64,000 nucleotides of DNA from Nitrospirota bacterium (GCA_035516965.1 DATIZR010000091.1:1-64000), one strand, 5' to 3'. Positions 16,826 through 26,523 are shown, numbered from the stretch's first letter. Numbers and translations are program-made. Notes: generated by a model not told the origin, from the sequence alone.

Positions 16826-17485
16826 TTGGAAGATCTGCAACTGAAATCGGTGATCGAGGCCTTGCTCTTCGTGGCAGGGAATCCCCTCTCCCTGGAAAAG
16901 CTCACGGGCGTCTTAGAAGGCCCGGCGCCGGAGCAGATCGAGGCGCAGCTCAGCGCGCTGAGGCAGGAGTACGAGGACCGGGGGGCGGGTATCATGCTTG
17001 TTGAAGTGGCCGGCGGTTACCAACTGGCCACGAGGCCGGAACAGGCCTCCTGGATCCGGAAGTTCAAGGCCGTCAAGGTCTCGGCCAAGCTCTCGAAGCC
17101 GGCGCTCGAGACGCTGGCGATCGTGGCCTACAGGCAGCCGATCACCCGCACCGAGATCGAGGCGGTCCGCGGCGTCAATATCGGCGGCATCATGCGGAAC
17201 CTGATGGAGCGCCGTCTGGTCAAGATCGTCGGGAAAAAGGACGTGCCGGGCAAGCCGATGATGTACGGAACCTCACAGGAGTTCCTGCAATACTTCGGGC
17301 TGAAGGACCTCTCCTCGCTCCCGACACTGAAGGAATTTCAGGAGCTCGAGGCCGGGGAAGACGTGATGGAAGAGGTCCCCGCCGGGGAGCAGGAGAGCGG
17401 CGAACAGGACGACGAGGCGGCAGCCGGGGCCCGTGATCCGGGGCCGGAGGCGTCGATCGAGGCCGGGGAGAACGTCACGAAATGA
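16826..17485 (+). CDS. scpB: Segregation and condensation protein B
   Basis: 219 aa. Two winged-helix domains: LKSVIEALLFVAGNPLSLEKL, GGYQLATRPE, SKPALETLAIVAYRQPITRTEIEAVRGVNIGGIMRNLMERRLVKIVGKKDVPGKPMMYGTSQEFLQYFGL. The C-terminal ~45 residues are an acidic Glu/Gly-rich tail. The start is TTG at 16826 with GAGG about eight bases before. It ends in an ATGA overlap with the next gene, so the two are translationally coupled. Confidence 0.94.
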   Translation: MEDLQLKSVIEALLFVAGNPLSLEKLTGVLEGPAPEQIEAQLSALRQEYEDRGAGIMLVEVAGGYQLATRPEQASWIRKFKAVKVSAKLSKPALETLAIVAYRQPITRTEIEAVRGVNIGGIMRNLMERRLVKIVGKKDVPGKPMMYGTSQEFLQYFGLKDLSSLPTLKEFQELEAGEDVMEEVPAGEQESGEQDDEAAAGARDPGPEASIEAGENVTK

Positions 17486-18423
17486 TAGAACTCCAGGATG
17501 CCCTTCGCAAAAAAGAGATCTGGGCCATTGGCGGCGGCAAGGGCGGGATCGGCAAGAGCCTGATCACCGGCAACATCGGCATAACCCTCGCTCGCCTGAA
17601 GAAGAAGGTCCTGCTCGTGGACGCCGACCTTGGCGGCGCCAACCTGCACACAACGCTCGGCATCGGCGTCCCGGAAATGACCCTGTCGGACTTCCTGAAC
17701 CGCCGGGTCGAGAACATCAAGGACATCGTCATCCAAACGAGCATTCCGAACCTGGGCCTGATCAGCGGAGCCCAGGACTTCCTCGACGCAGCCAACCCCA
17801 ACTTCGCGCAGAAGACGCGCCTGCTCCGGCACCTCGAAACGCTCGATGCGGACTACATCCTCCTGGACCTCGGCGCCGGCACGTCATTCAACATCCTCGA
17901 CTTCTTCCTCTTCTCGGACCACGGGATCCTGGTCGTGCTTCCCGAACCGACGGCCATCGAGAACGCCTACCGGTTCATCAAGAGCGCCTTCTACCGCCGC
18001 TTCAAAAAGGTCGTGGCGAACCAGAACATCAAGGACCTCATCGACGCGGCCATGGACCAGAAGAACGTCATGGGCATCCGGACCCCCTATGACCTCATCG
18101 AGCAGGTGAAGAAGATGGAGCAGGAAGTGGGCGAGATCCTCGAGCTCGAGGTGATGAAATTCAAGCCCAAGCTCATCGTGAACCAGGTTCGGACGAAGAA
18201 TGACATCCAGATCGGGTTTTCGATGAAGAGCGCCTGCCAGAAATACTTCGGCATCAACCTGGAATACCTGGGGTACGTGGAATATGATGACTGCGTCTGG
18301 CAGTCGATCAGGGGCAAACGGCCGCTCACCGTCGAATACCCCTATTCGCGGCCCTCGCGCTGCATCGAACGGATCGTCCACAACGTGCTCAGGAAAGAGC
18401 AGCTCGCGCTGAATTCGCTGTAG
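17482..18423 (+). CDS. ParA/MinD/FlhG-type ATPase
   Basis: 313 aa. Deviant Walker A GGGKGGIGKSLITGNIG, VLLVDADLGGANLHTTLG (switch I), ILLDLGAGTSFNILDFFLFSD (switch II) and VLPEPTAIENAYRFIKSAFYRRF. The last part resembles MinD/FlhG proteins that place cellular structures; no flagellar genes are present here. It overlaps scpB by 4 bp and is followed by a J-domain/HTH gene, suggesting a chromosome or polarity module. Confidence 0.9.
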   Translation: MIELQDALRKKEIWAIGGGKGGIGKSLITGNIGITLARLKKKVLLVDADLGGANLHTTLGIGVPEMTLSDFLNRRVENIKDIVIQTSIPNLGLISGAQDFLDAANPNFAQKTRLLRHLETLDADYILLDLGAGTSFNILDFFLFSDHGILVVLPEPTAIENAYRFIKSAFYRRFKKVVANQNIKDLIDAAMDQKNVMGIRTPYDLIEQVKKMEQEVGEILELEVMKFKPKLIVNQVRTKNDIQIGFSMKSACQKYFGINLEYLGYVEYDDCVWQSIRGKRPLTVEYPYSRPSRCIERIVHNVLRKEQLALNSL

Positions 18424-18455
18424 CAGACGTGCCGGATCGCCGGCAAGCTGAGAGA

Positions 18456-19157
18456 ATGATCATGGTCAAAAAGATCGAAGACCTGAACTATTACGAACTG
18501 CTGGAAGTCAGCCCCACGGCGACATCCCAGGAGGTCCACAAGGCGTACGAGCGCATCCGCCGGATCTACGAGCCCAACTCCATCGCGCTGTACTCGCTCT
18601 TCACTCCCGAGGAGACCGCGGCCATCAATCAGCGGATCGAGGAAGCCTACCGGACGCTGACGTACGAATCCCAGCGCAAGCGGTACGATGACATGCTGCG
18701 GGGGATCCAGCAGGAGTCCGAGGAAGGCCTGCCGATGCCATCCACCCCTCGGCACCGGGCAGTAACGACGCCGTCCGATTTCATAGATCGGCTCGATGGC
18801 CGGACCAGGAAGACCGAGGAGGCGCCGACGAAACCTTCCGGGGAAACGGCAGAGCCTGTTCTCCAGGCCTCCCTGCAGCCGCCGCCCCCCTTCAATGCGG
18901 AGTTCACGGGGCCGGCCATGAGGCTTCTTCGCGAACAGCGCGGCCTGTCGGTGCGGAGCATCGCGGAAATGACGAAAGTGGGCACCCGCTACCTGGAACT
19001 GATCGAAGAAGAAATATATGACAAACTGCCGGTCCGCCCCTATCTCCGCGGTTTTCTCATGGCCTATGCCCGGGCTCTCGGATACGAGCCGGACCGCGTC
19101 GTCGGGGATTATCTGAAGCGGTATGACGCGGCGATGGAAAGCATGAAAAAGAAGTAA
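18456..19157 (+). CDS. J-domain protein fused to RodZ-like helix-turn-helix
   Basis: 233 aa. Residues ~8-75 form a DnaJ-like N-terminus (NYYELLEVSPTATSQEVHKAYERIRRIY ... RTLTYESQRKRYDDML); the HPD tripeptide is absent (Tyr-Glu-Pro-Asn region), so Hsp70 stimulation is doubtful. After a Pro-rich linker, residues ~155-225 match the RodZ-type HTH (MRLLREQRGLSVRSIAEMTKVGTRYLELIEEEIYDKLPVRPYLRGFLMAYARALG). No membrane segment follows. In-frame starts at 18429 (GTG), 18456 and 18462 are possible. Confidence 0.85.
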   Translation: MIMVKKIEDLNYYELLEVSPTATSQEVHKAYERIRRIYEPNSIALYSLFTPEETAAINQRIEEAYRTLTYESQRKRYDDMLRGIQQESEEGLPMPSTPRHRAVTTPSDFIDRLDGRTRKTEEAPTKPSGETAEPVLQASLQPPPPFNAEFTGPAMRLLREQRGLSVRSIAEMTKVGTRYLELIEEEIYDKLPVRPYLRGFLMAYARALGYEPDRVVGDYLKRYDAAMESMKKK

Positions 19158-19516
19158 AATAGGCTGAGGCAGCGCTGCTGCGCTCCCCGTGGCCAGAACA
19201 GCACGCTCCCCCTCAGAACCCTTCCAAACCCTGAAAATACCCCCCCTTGTCACCTTTGCGATCGGTTGCATTATGCTAGTTGTAAGTTTACTATCTGATC
19301 GCCTCTTCCGTTGATCGATTACAAGCACAGTATCGGGATTCTGATACAGAGATGGCTTTTACCCTTTCGGTCCAGACCGCGTTTCCCGCTCATTCATGCG
19401 TCGCGCAAAAATCTTCAGGCCTTGAGAGATGCCGTTGTTCAGGTTGTTCAGGTTGTCGTAGTTCCGTTTGAAAGGACTGACGTGATTCCCCGGTATCAAC
19501 AGCCGACCTTCACCAG
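19158..19516. other. Non-coding stretch before a gene fragment
   Basis: No supported gene. It may contain decayed upstream parts of the fragment at 19517-19636. Confidence 0.4.
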
Positions 19517-19636
19517 ATGTATCCGAAAATCGTTGCGGACAGCTCGGGCGGAGCCATTGTCGTCTGGGAGGACGAACGCAGCGGCACATCGGTGGATATC
19601 TACGCACAGGGCATCAGTACGAGCGGGCACCAGTAG
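19517..19636 (+). pseudogene. 3' fragment of a beta-propeller-like repeat protein
   Basis: The frame reads MYPKIVADSSGGAIVVWEDE, then an RSGTSVDIYAQ stretch, to TAG. This is the repeat unit (VADGSGGAIVAWxDxRSG-x-DIYAQ) of large secreted multi-repeat proteins. Only the last repeat is left; upstream in-frame sequence is not recognisable. A terminator follows directly, consistent with the old 3' end of a gene. Confidence 0.6.
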
Positions 19637-19656
19637 GCATCACGTTCGCACCAACA

Positions 19657-19686
19657 ACGGGGCAGGACTTGATCCTGCCTCGTTTT
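19657..19686 (+). terminator. Terminator after the gene fragment
   Basis: An 11-bp stem with one G-U pair around loop CTTGA, followed by TTTT on the plus strand. Confidence 0.6.
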
Positions 19687-19710
19687 ACGTCTGCTTCCCC
19701 CAATTCTTAT

Positions 19711-22700
19711 TTATACCTTCTCAGCGCCCTCTCTCCTCAGTCCCCGCTCCTTCCAGATCACATAGATCGCCGGGTAGATGACCAGCTCGAGGATCGTGGA
19801 CGTGACCACGCCGCCGACCATGGGCGCGGCAATGCGCTTCATCACGTCCGCGCCCGTCCCCGTCGAGAACAGGATCGGGACGAGTCCTGCCAGGATCACC
19901 GACACGGTCATGATCTTGGGCCTGATCCGCTTGACCGCGCCTTCCATGACGGAAGCCTCGATGTCGCGGAGCGAATTGATCCGGCCCTCCTGGTGCCAGC
20001 GGTTGTACGAGAGGTCGAGGTACAGGAGCATCACGATTCCCGTCTCGGCGTCGAGCCCGGCCAGCGCGATCACGCCGACCCAGACGGCCGTGCTCATGTG
20101 GTAGCCCAGGAGGTAGAGGAGCCAGACCGTGCCCACGAGCGAGAACGGTACGGCAAGCAGCACGATGGCCGTCTTGAGCCAGGACTCCGTGTTGAGATAG
20201 ATGAGCACGATGATGATGAGCAGTGTGAGAGGGATGACATAGAAGAGCTTGGCCTTCACGTTCTCCATGTACTCGTACTGCCCGGACCAGAGGATCGAAT
20301 ATCCCGCGGGGACCTTCACATTTCTCGCGATCGACTCCTGCGCACGGTGCACGTACCCCCCAAAATCGCCGCCCTCGATGTTGAGCGTCACGCTCGCCGT
20401 CAGCCGTCCTCCCTCGCTTTGCACGAGCCCGGGGCCGCGCGTCACGCGGATGTCCGCCAGCTGGCCGAGCGGCACCTGCGCTCCCTCCATGGCGGGCACG
20501 AGCACCCGCTTGAGTTTCTCCACGTCGTCGCGCAGCTCTCGCCCGTACCGGATGTTCACGGGATAGCGCTCCCTGCCCTCCACGGTGGTCGTCAGGTTCA
20601 TTCCGCCGATTGCGGACTCGATAACCTCCTGCACGTCCTCCACGCGCAGGCCGTACCTGCCGATCTCGTCGCGGTTGATCGTGAAATCCAGGAAGTAGCC
20701 GGTGTTCGCGCGCTCGGCGTAGACGGCCCGGGTCCCGGGAACGACGCGCAGGGTCCTCTCCAGGTCGAGGCCGATGCGCTCGATCTCATCGAGACGCGGG
20801 CCGAACACCTTGAGTCCCAGCGGCGTTCGAATGCCCGTGGAGAGCATGTCGATCCTGCCGATGATCGGCATGGTCCAGTTGTTGCCGACGCCGGGCATGG
20901 CAAGGGCGTTGTCCATCTCGTCGCGAAGGTCCTCCCACTTCCGGAACTGCGGCCGCCACTCGCTCACCGGCCTGAGTGTCACGTTCGTCTCGACCATTTC
21001 GAGCGGTGCGGGGTCCGTGGGCGTTTCCGCCCTGCCTGCCTTGCCGAAGACCCGCTCCACCTCGGGGAACTGCTTCATGATGCGGTCCTGGGCCTGCATC
21101 ACGTCGGACATGGTCGTGATGGAGGCGCCGGGCACCGACGTGGGCATGAACAGGAGCGTGCCCTCGTACAACGGAGGCATGAACTCGGACCCGAGCCGCG
21201 CGAAGGGGATGGCGGTGACGGCCACGATCACGACGGCGCCGATGATGACGCTCTTCCGGAAGCGGAGCGAGAACTCCGCAACGGGATGGTAGATCCTTAT
21301 CAGGAAGCGGCTGACGGGATTGTCGTCCTCGTGCCTGATCTTCCCCTTGATGAAGAGCGTCATGAGCACGGGCGTGAGCGTGATGGCCAGGAAGCTCGCG
21401 AACAGCATCGAGAACGTCTTCGTGTATGCCAGCGGCTTGAACAGCCGCCCGGCCTGCTCCTCCAGCGTGAAGACGGGCAGGAAGCCGACGGTGATTACCA
21501 GGAGCGAGAAGAAGAGCGAGGGGCCCACCTCCTTGGCGGCGTTGATGATCACATCAATGCGCGAGCCGTGCAGCCTGCCCCCGACCTCCCACTCCTCCAG
21601 CTTCTTGTGGGCGTTCTCGACCATGATGATCGAGGCGTCCACCATGGCGCCGATGGCGATGGCGATGCCCGAGAGGCTCATGATGTTCGAACTGATGCCG
21701 AGATAATACATGCAGATGAACGAAATGAGGATCGCGATCGGCAGGGTCAGTATCACGACGAGGGCGCTCGGCAGATGGAACAGGAACACGACGCAGACAG
21801 CGCTCACGGCGAGGCCGAGCTTGAGGATCTCCTCCTTCAGCGTATCCACGGACCGGTGGATCAGCTCCGAGCGGTCGTAGGTCGTGATGATCTTGACGCC
21901 CTCGGGCAGCGTAGGTTCGATGTCCTTGATCCTGGCCTTGACCCGGTCGATGACGGAAAGCACGTTTTCGCCGAAGCGGATCACCACGATGCCGCCCACG
22001 GCCTCGCCCTTGCCGTCGAGATCGGCCGCGCCGCGCCTGATCTCGGGCCCCAGCTGGACCGTGGCGATGTCCCTGAGCAGGATGGGGGTGCCCTTGTCGC
22101 TGCCCACGGCTATCTTCTCGATGTCCGACTTATCATGGATGTAGCCGCGGCCGCGCACCATGTATTCCCTGCCGGACCACTCCACGACGCGGCCTTCGAC
22201 GTCGCTGTTGCTCCTGCGCACCGCCTCGGTCACCTTCATGAGCGGCAGCCGGTAGGCCAGCAGCCGGTTCGGGTCGATGGTGATCTGGTACTGCTTGACG
22301 AACCCGCCCACGCTCGCCACCTGCGACACGCCGGGCACGGATTCCACGGCGTACTTGAGCGTCCAGTCCTGGAGCGAGCGGAGCTCGGCAAGGTCGTGCT
22401 TGCCGGTCTCGTCGGTGATGGCGTACTGGAACCCCCATCCCACGCCCGTTGCATCGGGCCCCAGCGTCGGGGTAACGCCTGCGGGCAGTTTTCCGCCCAC
22501 GCCCTGGAGGTATTCCAGGACGCGGCTCCGGGCCCAATAGATGTCAGTGCCGTCCTCGAAGATGACGTAGACAAAGGAAAGGCCGAGGAAGGATTTGCCG
22601 CGTACCACGCGCACCTTGGGCGCCGCCAGCATCGTCGATACGATGGGATAGGTGATCTGGTCCTCCACCAGGTCGGGGCTCCTGCCGGTCCATTCGGTGA

Positions 22701-22848
22701 AGATGATTACCTGCGCGTCGGACAGGTCCGGGATCGCGTCCAGGGGCGTGTGGTACAGCGCCCAGATGCCCCAGACGGTCAGGAAGGCCACGGCCAGGAA
22801 GACCAGGAACTTATTGCGTGCCGACAGCTCTATTATCTTGGCTAACAT
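19711..22848 (-). CDS. cusA: CusA/CzcA-type heavy-metal RND efflux pump
   Basis: 1045 aa, full length for the HME-RND family, inner-membrane proton-driven pump. N-terminal TM1 (FLVFLAVAFLTVWGIWAL), then TPLDAIPDLSDAQVIIFTEW, the TM4 region GAMVDASIIMVENAHKKLEEW and C-terminal AVWVGVIALAGLDAETGIVMLLYLDL are signatures of the Cu/Ag (CusA) side of the family. The metal cannot be fixed from sequence alone, but the LDAETGIVMLLYLD helix is CusA-like. It is the last gene of a tolC-like/adaptor/pump operon. Confidence 0.93.
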   Translation of the reverse strand: MLAKIIELSARNKFLVFLAVAFLTVWGIWALYHTPLDAIPDLSDAQVIIFTEWTGRSPDLVEDQITYPIVSTMLAAPKVRVVRGKSFLGLSFVYVIFEDGTDIYWARSRVLEYLQGVGGKLPAGVTPTLGPDATGVGWGFQYAITDETGKHDLAELRSLQDWTLKYAVESVPGVSQVASVGGFVKQYQITIDPNRLLAYRLPLMKVTEAVRRSNSDVEGRVVEWSGREYMVRGRGYIHDKSDIEKIAVGSDKGTPILLRDIATVQLGPEIRRGAADLDGKGEAVGGIVVIRFGENVLSVIDRVKARIKDIEPTLPEGVKIITTYDRSELIHRSVDTLKEEILKLGLAVSAVCVVFLFHLPSALVVILTLPIAILISFICMYYLGISSNIMSLSGIAIAIGAMVDASIIMVENAHKKLEEWEVGGRLHGSRIDVIINAAKEVGPSLFFSLLVITVGFLPVFTLEEQAGRLFKPLAYTKTFSMLFASFLAITLTPVLMTLFIKGKIRHEDDNPVSRFLIRIYHPVAEFSLRFRKSVIIGAVVIVAVTAIPFARLGSEFMPPLYEGTLLFMPTSVPGASITTMSDVMQAQDRIMKQFPEVERVFGKAGRAETPTDPAPLEMVETNVTLRPVSEWRPQFRKWEDLRDEMDNALAMPGVGNNWTMPIIGRIDMLSTGIRTPLGLKVFGPRLDEIERIGLDLERTLRVVPGTRAVYAERANTGYFLDFTINRDEIGRYGLRVEDVQEVIESAIGGMNLTTTVEGRERYPVNIRYGRELRDDVEKLKRVLVPAMEGAQVPLGQLADIRVTRGPGLVQSEGGRLTASVTLNIEGGDFGGYVHRAQESIARNVKVPAGYSILWSGQYEYMENVKAKLFYVIPLTLLIIIVLIYLNTESWLKTAIVLLAVPFSLVGTVWLLYLLGYHMSTAVWVGVIALAGLDAETGIVMLLYLDLSYNRWHQEGRINSLRDIEASVMEGAVKRIRPKIMTVSVILAGLVPILFSTGTGADVMKRIAAPMVGGVVTSTILELVIYPAIYVIWKERGLRREGAEKV

Positions 22849-23016
22849 CTGCTACTCCGAAAGAGAATGATAAAATCCTAAAATCCTTTTCTCGCGCAAG
22901 GCCGCAAAGGAATCAACACAAAAGGAATCATCGGTCGAGCTGAGGATGACGGCGGGAGGCTGGGACTCGTTTTCGGCCCCCCGTCACCCCGTCGCCTCAT
23001 TGTCTCCGCGTCGGCC

Positions 23017-24201
23017 TCACTGCCCCCCGCTCCGGAGCTGGCTTTCGGAATCGATCAGGAAGTTTCCCGACGTGACCACGCGCTCCCCTTTCTGGATTCC
23101 CTTCAACACCTCGACGAGATCCTCGCCCTGCTGACCGAGCGCCACCTCGCGCATCTCGTAGGTCCCGGGCTTCTTCTCCACGTACACGATCTGGCGCGTG
23201 CCGGAGTTCAGGACCGCCTCGCGGGGGATGGTAAGCCGGGACCCGGAGCCGGTCTGGATCTCGACGTTGGCGAACATCTCGGGCTTGAGCATCAGCCCGG
23301 GGTTTGCGACGGACACCCGGACCTTCACGGTCCGCGTCGCGGGATCGAGCACCGGGTTGATGTAGTTCACCGCTGCCCTGAGCGGCCCGCCCGCCGTGTA
23401 GGGGATCGTTACGAGCGCGGCCTGGCCGACCTTTATCTGGGGAACCTCGTACTCGTACACGTCGGCCAGGATCCAGACCTCCGAGAGGTCGGCGATCCGG
23501 TAGAGGTTCATGCCCGGGGAGATGTATGCCCCTTCGAGCACCATCTTCTCGAGCACGACCCCGCTCAGGGGCGCCTCGATGGTCATGTCCGTCATCGGCT
23601 TGTCCGAGGCCTCCAACACCTCGATCTGTTGCGGAGTAATGTCCCAGAGAAGCAGCCTGCGCCGCGCGGACTCGAGCAGCGCCGCGCGCGACGAATCGAT
23701 CTCGGCTAATCCCGAGGAACGCGTCTGGCCGGACCTGATCTGCCGGAGCGCGAGCAGATACTCCTCCTGGGCTGTCACGAGGTCCGGGCTGTAGAGCGAG
23801 AGGAGCGGCTGGCCCTTCATCACGTGCTCCCCGGTGAAGTTCACGTACAGCTTCTTGACCCAGCCGCCGACCTTGGTGTTGACGTAGGCGAGCTTCCGTT
23901 CGTCCGGCTCTACCTTGCCTACCGTGCGGATGGCCCTGCCCAGGGAGCGAAAAGAGGCCACCGCGGTCCGGATGCCGATCAGCTGGACCTTGTCCGGCGA
24001 TATGGTTATTGTGGGAGCCGTCTCCTGCTGCTTCGTTGCCGCTGCAGGTGCCTTGGGCTCCGTCTTCGGCACTCCCTGGCTCGCAGGACCGCTCTGCTCC
24101 TGGGCAGAGACACCGCCGCACAAAGAAACAAGAAGGAGCGCGGCGAAGGCAAATTGAACATTGAAAATTAGATATTGTGGAATTGCGTCGGATTTCTTCA
24201 T
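23017..24201 (-). CDS. cusB: CusB-type periplasmic adaptor (membrane fusion protein)
   Basis: 394 aa. N-terminal signal/membrane segment (FAFAALLLVSLCGGVSA), then the CusB pattern GIRTAVASFRSLGRAIRTVGKVEPDERKLAYVNTKVGGWVKKLYVNFTGEHVMKGQPLLSLYSPDLVTAQEEYLLA, alpha-hairpin, and beta-barrel (LSEVWILADVYEYEVPQIKVGQ). It links the pump to the outer-membrane channel. The start at 24201 has GGAGA nine bases upstream. 168 bp separate it from cusA. Confidence 0.92.
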   Translation of the reverse strand: MKKSDAIPQYLIFNVQFAFAALLLVSLCGGVSAQEQSGPASQGVPKTEPKAPAAATKQQETAPTITISPDKVQLIGIRTAVASFRSLGRAIRTVGKVEPDERKLAYVNTKVGGWVKKLYVNFTGEHVMKGQPLLSLYSPDLVTAQEEYLLALRQIRSGQTRSSGLAEIDSSRAALLESARRRLLLWDITPQQIEVLEASDKPMTDMTIEAPLSGVVLEKMVLEGAYISPGMNLYRIADLSEVWILADVYEYEVPQIKVGQAALVTIPYTAGGPLRAAVNYINPVLDPATRTVKVRVSVANPGLMLKPEMFANVEIQTGSGSRLTIPREAVLNSGTRQIVYVEKKPGTYEMREVALGQQGEDLVEVLKGIQKGERVVTSGNFLIDSESQLRSGGQ

Positions 24202-24297
24202 CTGATTTTTTCTCCACGGCCTGATCAGGTATCGCCTCACGCCTGACGCCCTGCGGATTTTCGAGCCCCTTACTCCGAACTCCCCGCTTCGGACTCG

Positions 24298-25539
24298 TCA
24301 CTCACTGCCCGTAAGCTCTCCGATCATGGCGAGGGACTTGTTCAGGTTTACCAGTTCCTCCTGCTCCATGAGCTGGTACTTGAACAGGACGTTCTCACTG
24401 TCCAGGAGGGACACAAAGTCGGTTTTGCCCACCTGGTAGTTGGACGTGGCCGACTGGAGCGAAAGCCGGGCCTGGGGGATGATGCCGGCCTCGTACAAAT
24501 GGAGGTGGTGCTCCGCGGTCTTTGCCATGGAATAGAGCTCCCGCACCCGCGCCAGGACCCCCAGCTTTTCCGCTTCCAGCGAATGCCGAGAAGCGTTCGC
24601 GTCCGCCCGGGCCGCACGCACGCCGGCAGCCTTGTTCCAGAAGTACAGGGGCACCTTGAGCATCACGCTCGCCTGCCATACGTCCTGCAGTCCGTCCCTC
24701 GCGAACCACCCGACCGAAACGGCCATGTCCGGCAGGTATTCCTGCTTGCTCATGGATACCTCGAACTCGCTCTGCTCCACCATCCGCTGCTGCGCAGCCA
24801 GGACCGGCGAGTGGGCGATGGCCATGCTGCTCATCTCCTCCTGCGTCATGGCAAGGGTCGTGGGGAAGACGTCGGCGGGCCTGCCCAGGGGCGCCAGAGG
24901 GTCGCGGCCAACGAGCCTGTTGATCTCCGCCGCCCGGACGTCCTTGTTCTGCTCCTGCTCCGCGATCCGGTCGAGCAGCATGGAAACTTCCAGTTGTGCA
25001 CGCAGCACGTCCTGCTGGCTTCCCTGGCCCGTGGCGTACCGCGTCTCGGCGATCCTCTCCAGGTTCTTCATCAGGTCCTTCGTCTGCTCCAGGATCTCGA
25101 TGGACTTGAAAGCGAGGTAGTATTCATAGTAGGACTTGCGCAGGTCGCTCAGGACCTTGAGCTGCGTTTCGCGGGCCGTCTCCTCCGCCTGCTCCGCCTG
25201 CTTCTGCGCCGCTTTCCCCTTCGTAGAGAGCTTGCCCGGGAAGGGGATCTCCTGGGACACGACCACGCCCTGCATGCTCATCGGATCCTTGCCGATGGTG
25301 GATGTCCCGAGCGCGCCCACATTCTGGAGCGCGTAGCCGATCACGGGGTCCGGCATGCCGGACGCGGCCCCTTTCCGCTCCCCCGCCGCCTCGGCCTTCT
25401 TTTCTGCCATCCCGATGCCGGGATTGCGGGCGAGCGCCTCCCGTTCCAGGTCCTTGAGCGATACGACCGCTTCGTCGGCCAAGGCCAGAAGAGGAACCAG
25501 AACGATCGTACAGAACGCCATGAGCATCTTGATTCGCAT
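24298..25539 (-). CDS. cusC: TolC-family outer-membrane efflux protein (CusC/CzcC type)
   Basis: 413 aa. Signal peptide MRIKMLMAFCTIVLVPLLALA, then two outer-membrane efflux repeats with long coiled helices (ETQLKVLSDLRKSYYEYYLAFKSIEILEQTKDLMKNLERIAETRYATGQGSQQDVLRAQLEVSMLLDRI; C-terminal NYQVGKTDFVSLLDSENVLFKYQL). GGGAGG lies upstream of ATG 25539. The frame opens 93 codons earlier without support. First gene of the efflux operon. Confidence 0.93.
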   Translation of the reverse strand: MRIKMLMAFCTIVLVPLLALADEAVVSLKDLEREALARNPGIGMAEKKAEAAGERKGAASGMPDPVIGYALQNVGALGTSTIGKDPMSMQGVVVSQEIPFPGKLSTKGKAAQKQAEQAEETARETQLKVLSDLRKSYYEYYLAFKSIEILEQTKDLMKNLERIAETRYATGQGSQQDVLRAQLEVSMLLDRIAEQEQNKDVRAAEINRLVGRDPLAPLGRPADVFPTTLAMTQEEMSSMAIAHSPVLAAQQRMVEQSEFEVSMSKQEYLPDMAVSVGWFARDGLQDVWQASVMLKVPLYFWNKAAGVRAARADANASRHSLEAEKLGVLARVRELYSMAKTAEHHLHLYEAGIIPQARLSLQSATSNYQVGKTDFVSLLDSENVLFKYQLMEQEELVNLNKSLAMIGELTGSE

Positions 25540-25851
25540 CGCAAGCCTCCCTGCGGTGTTTATGCAATGTTCAGACCAATAGGTGCCACTCGGTTTATTA
25601 TGGTAAATCAGTACGTTGCTCCATATGCACAGTGGGCCTGAGCATGAGTGAAGCCTCTGCTCTATCAGATGTAGTATTTGATACAGTCGTGACGGATGAA
25701 ATTTTACGAGACGCTGCCTGTGAGAGGTGAGAATCAGTTGGGCTTCCGTCTTCTCTTTCACTATCATGCTCAAGGAGGTCCCAGCGTAAAACACGCTGTC
25801 CTGTCTTCCCTGCGGCATCCCCGGCCGCCTTTGAGCATTCGTTATCGTCTT
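25540..25851. other. Intergenic region upstream of the efflux operon
   Basis: About 310 bp. No gene seen; it should hold the efflux promoter. A small palindrome CAGCGT-AAAAC-ACGCTG lies near 25784-25800. No clear metal-regulator site was recognised. Confidence 0.4.
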
Positions 25852-26523
25852 TCATTTTTTTCTGTTCTCGATCGCCCGGCGGACATAGGGATAGACCGTC
25901 TCTGCGACGATCCGGTATCCTTCCGCCGTGGGGTGGATGCCATCGGCCTGGTTGAGCGACGGGTCGCCCGCCACGCCCTCGAGCAGGAAGGGGACCAGAA
26001 TGAGGTTGCGCTTCCTTGCCACCGCGGGATACATGGCTGAAAATGCCCGGGTGAATTCGCGGCCCAGGTTGGAGACCATTTTCATTCCCGCCAGCACGAC
26101 CGTGACCCCGTTCTCCTGCAGAATGCGCACCGTCTCGTCGACATTCCTTTGCGTCATGCCGGGGTCGATCCCCCTGAGGCCGTCGTTCGGTCCGGTTTCC
26201 AGGATGACGATGTCCGGTTTGAGCTTCAGCACCCAGGCGACGCGGGAGAGGGTGCCGCTGCTCGTCTCACCGCTGATCCCTGCGTTGACGACCCGCCAGT
26301 GGTACCCCGCCTTCCCGAGCTTGCTCTCCAGCTGCGCGGGATAGGCATCCTCCTCGTTGACGCCCTTTCCCGCCGTGAGGCTGTCACCAACGGCAACAAT
26401 GGTCCCCTCATAGACGGGTTGTTGCTGTACCCGCGGCGTTGCCGCATGCTGTTGTTCGCATCCGGAGAGAACACACAGCAGGGAAATAACGATCCCCCCG
26501 AAAGCCATCCTTATAACGTTCAT
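25852..26523 (-). CDS. tesA: TesA-like SGNH-hydrolase lipoprotein (arylesterase/lysophospholipase L1)
   Basis: 223 aa. Lipoprotein signal MNVIRMAFGGIVISLLCVLSGC (lipobox LSGC). SGNH blocks: GDSLTAGKG (catalytic Ser), NAGISGETSSG, ETGPNDGLRG, and DGIHPTAEGY with the Asp/His pair. It hydrolyses esters or thioesters in the periplasm. GAAGGGG supports ATG 26523. Followed upstream in the operon by ybbP and ybbA, as in E. coli. Confidence 0.93.
   Translation of the reverse strand: MNVIRMAFGGIVISLLCVLSGCEQQHAATPRVQQQPVYEGTIVAVGDSLTAGKGVNEEDAYPAQLESKLGKAGYHWRVVNAGISGETSSGTLSRVAWVLKLKPDIVILETGPNDGLRGIDPGMTQRNVDETVRILQENGVTVVLAGMKMVSNLGREFTRAFSAMYPAVARKRNLILVPFLLEGVAGDPSLNQADGIHPTAEGYRIVAETVYPYVRRAIENRKK

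Noticed and set aside
19669-22845. 1058-codon plus-strand open frame over cusA
   Set aside because: Antisense shadow of a GC-rich gene; His/Asp/Arg-rich sequence with no domain, while the minus strand encodes a full RND pump.
22997-24301. 434-codon minus-strand frame overlapping cusB
   Set aside because: It is another frame of the same strand; the CusB frame has the signal peptide and family motifs, this one has none.
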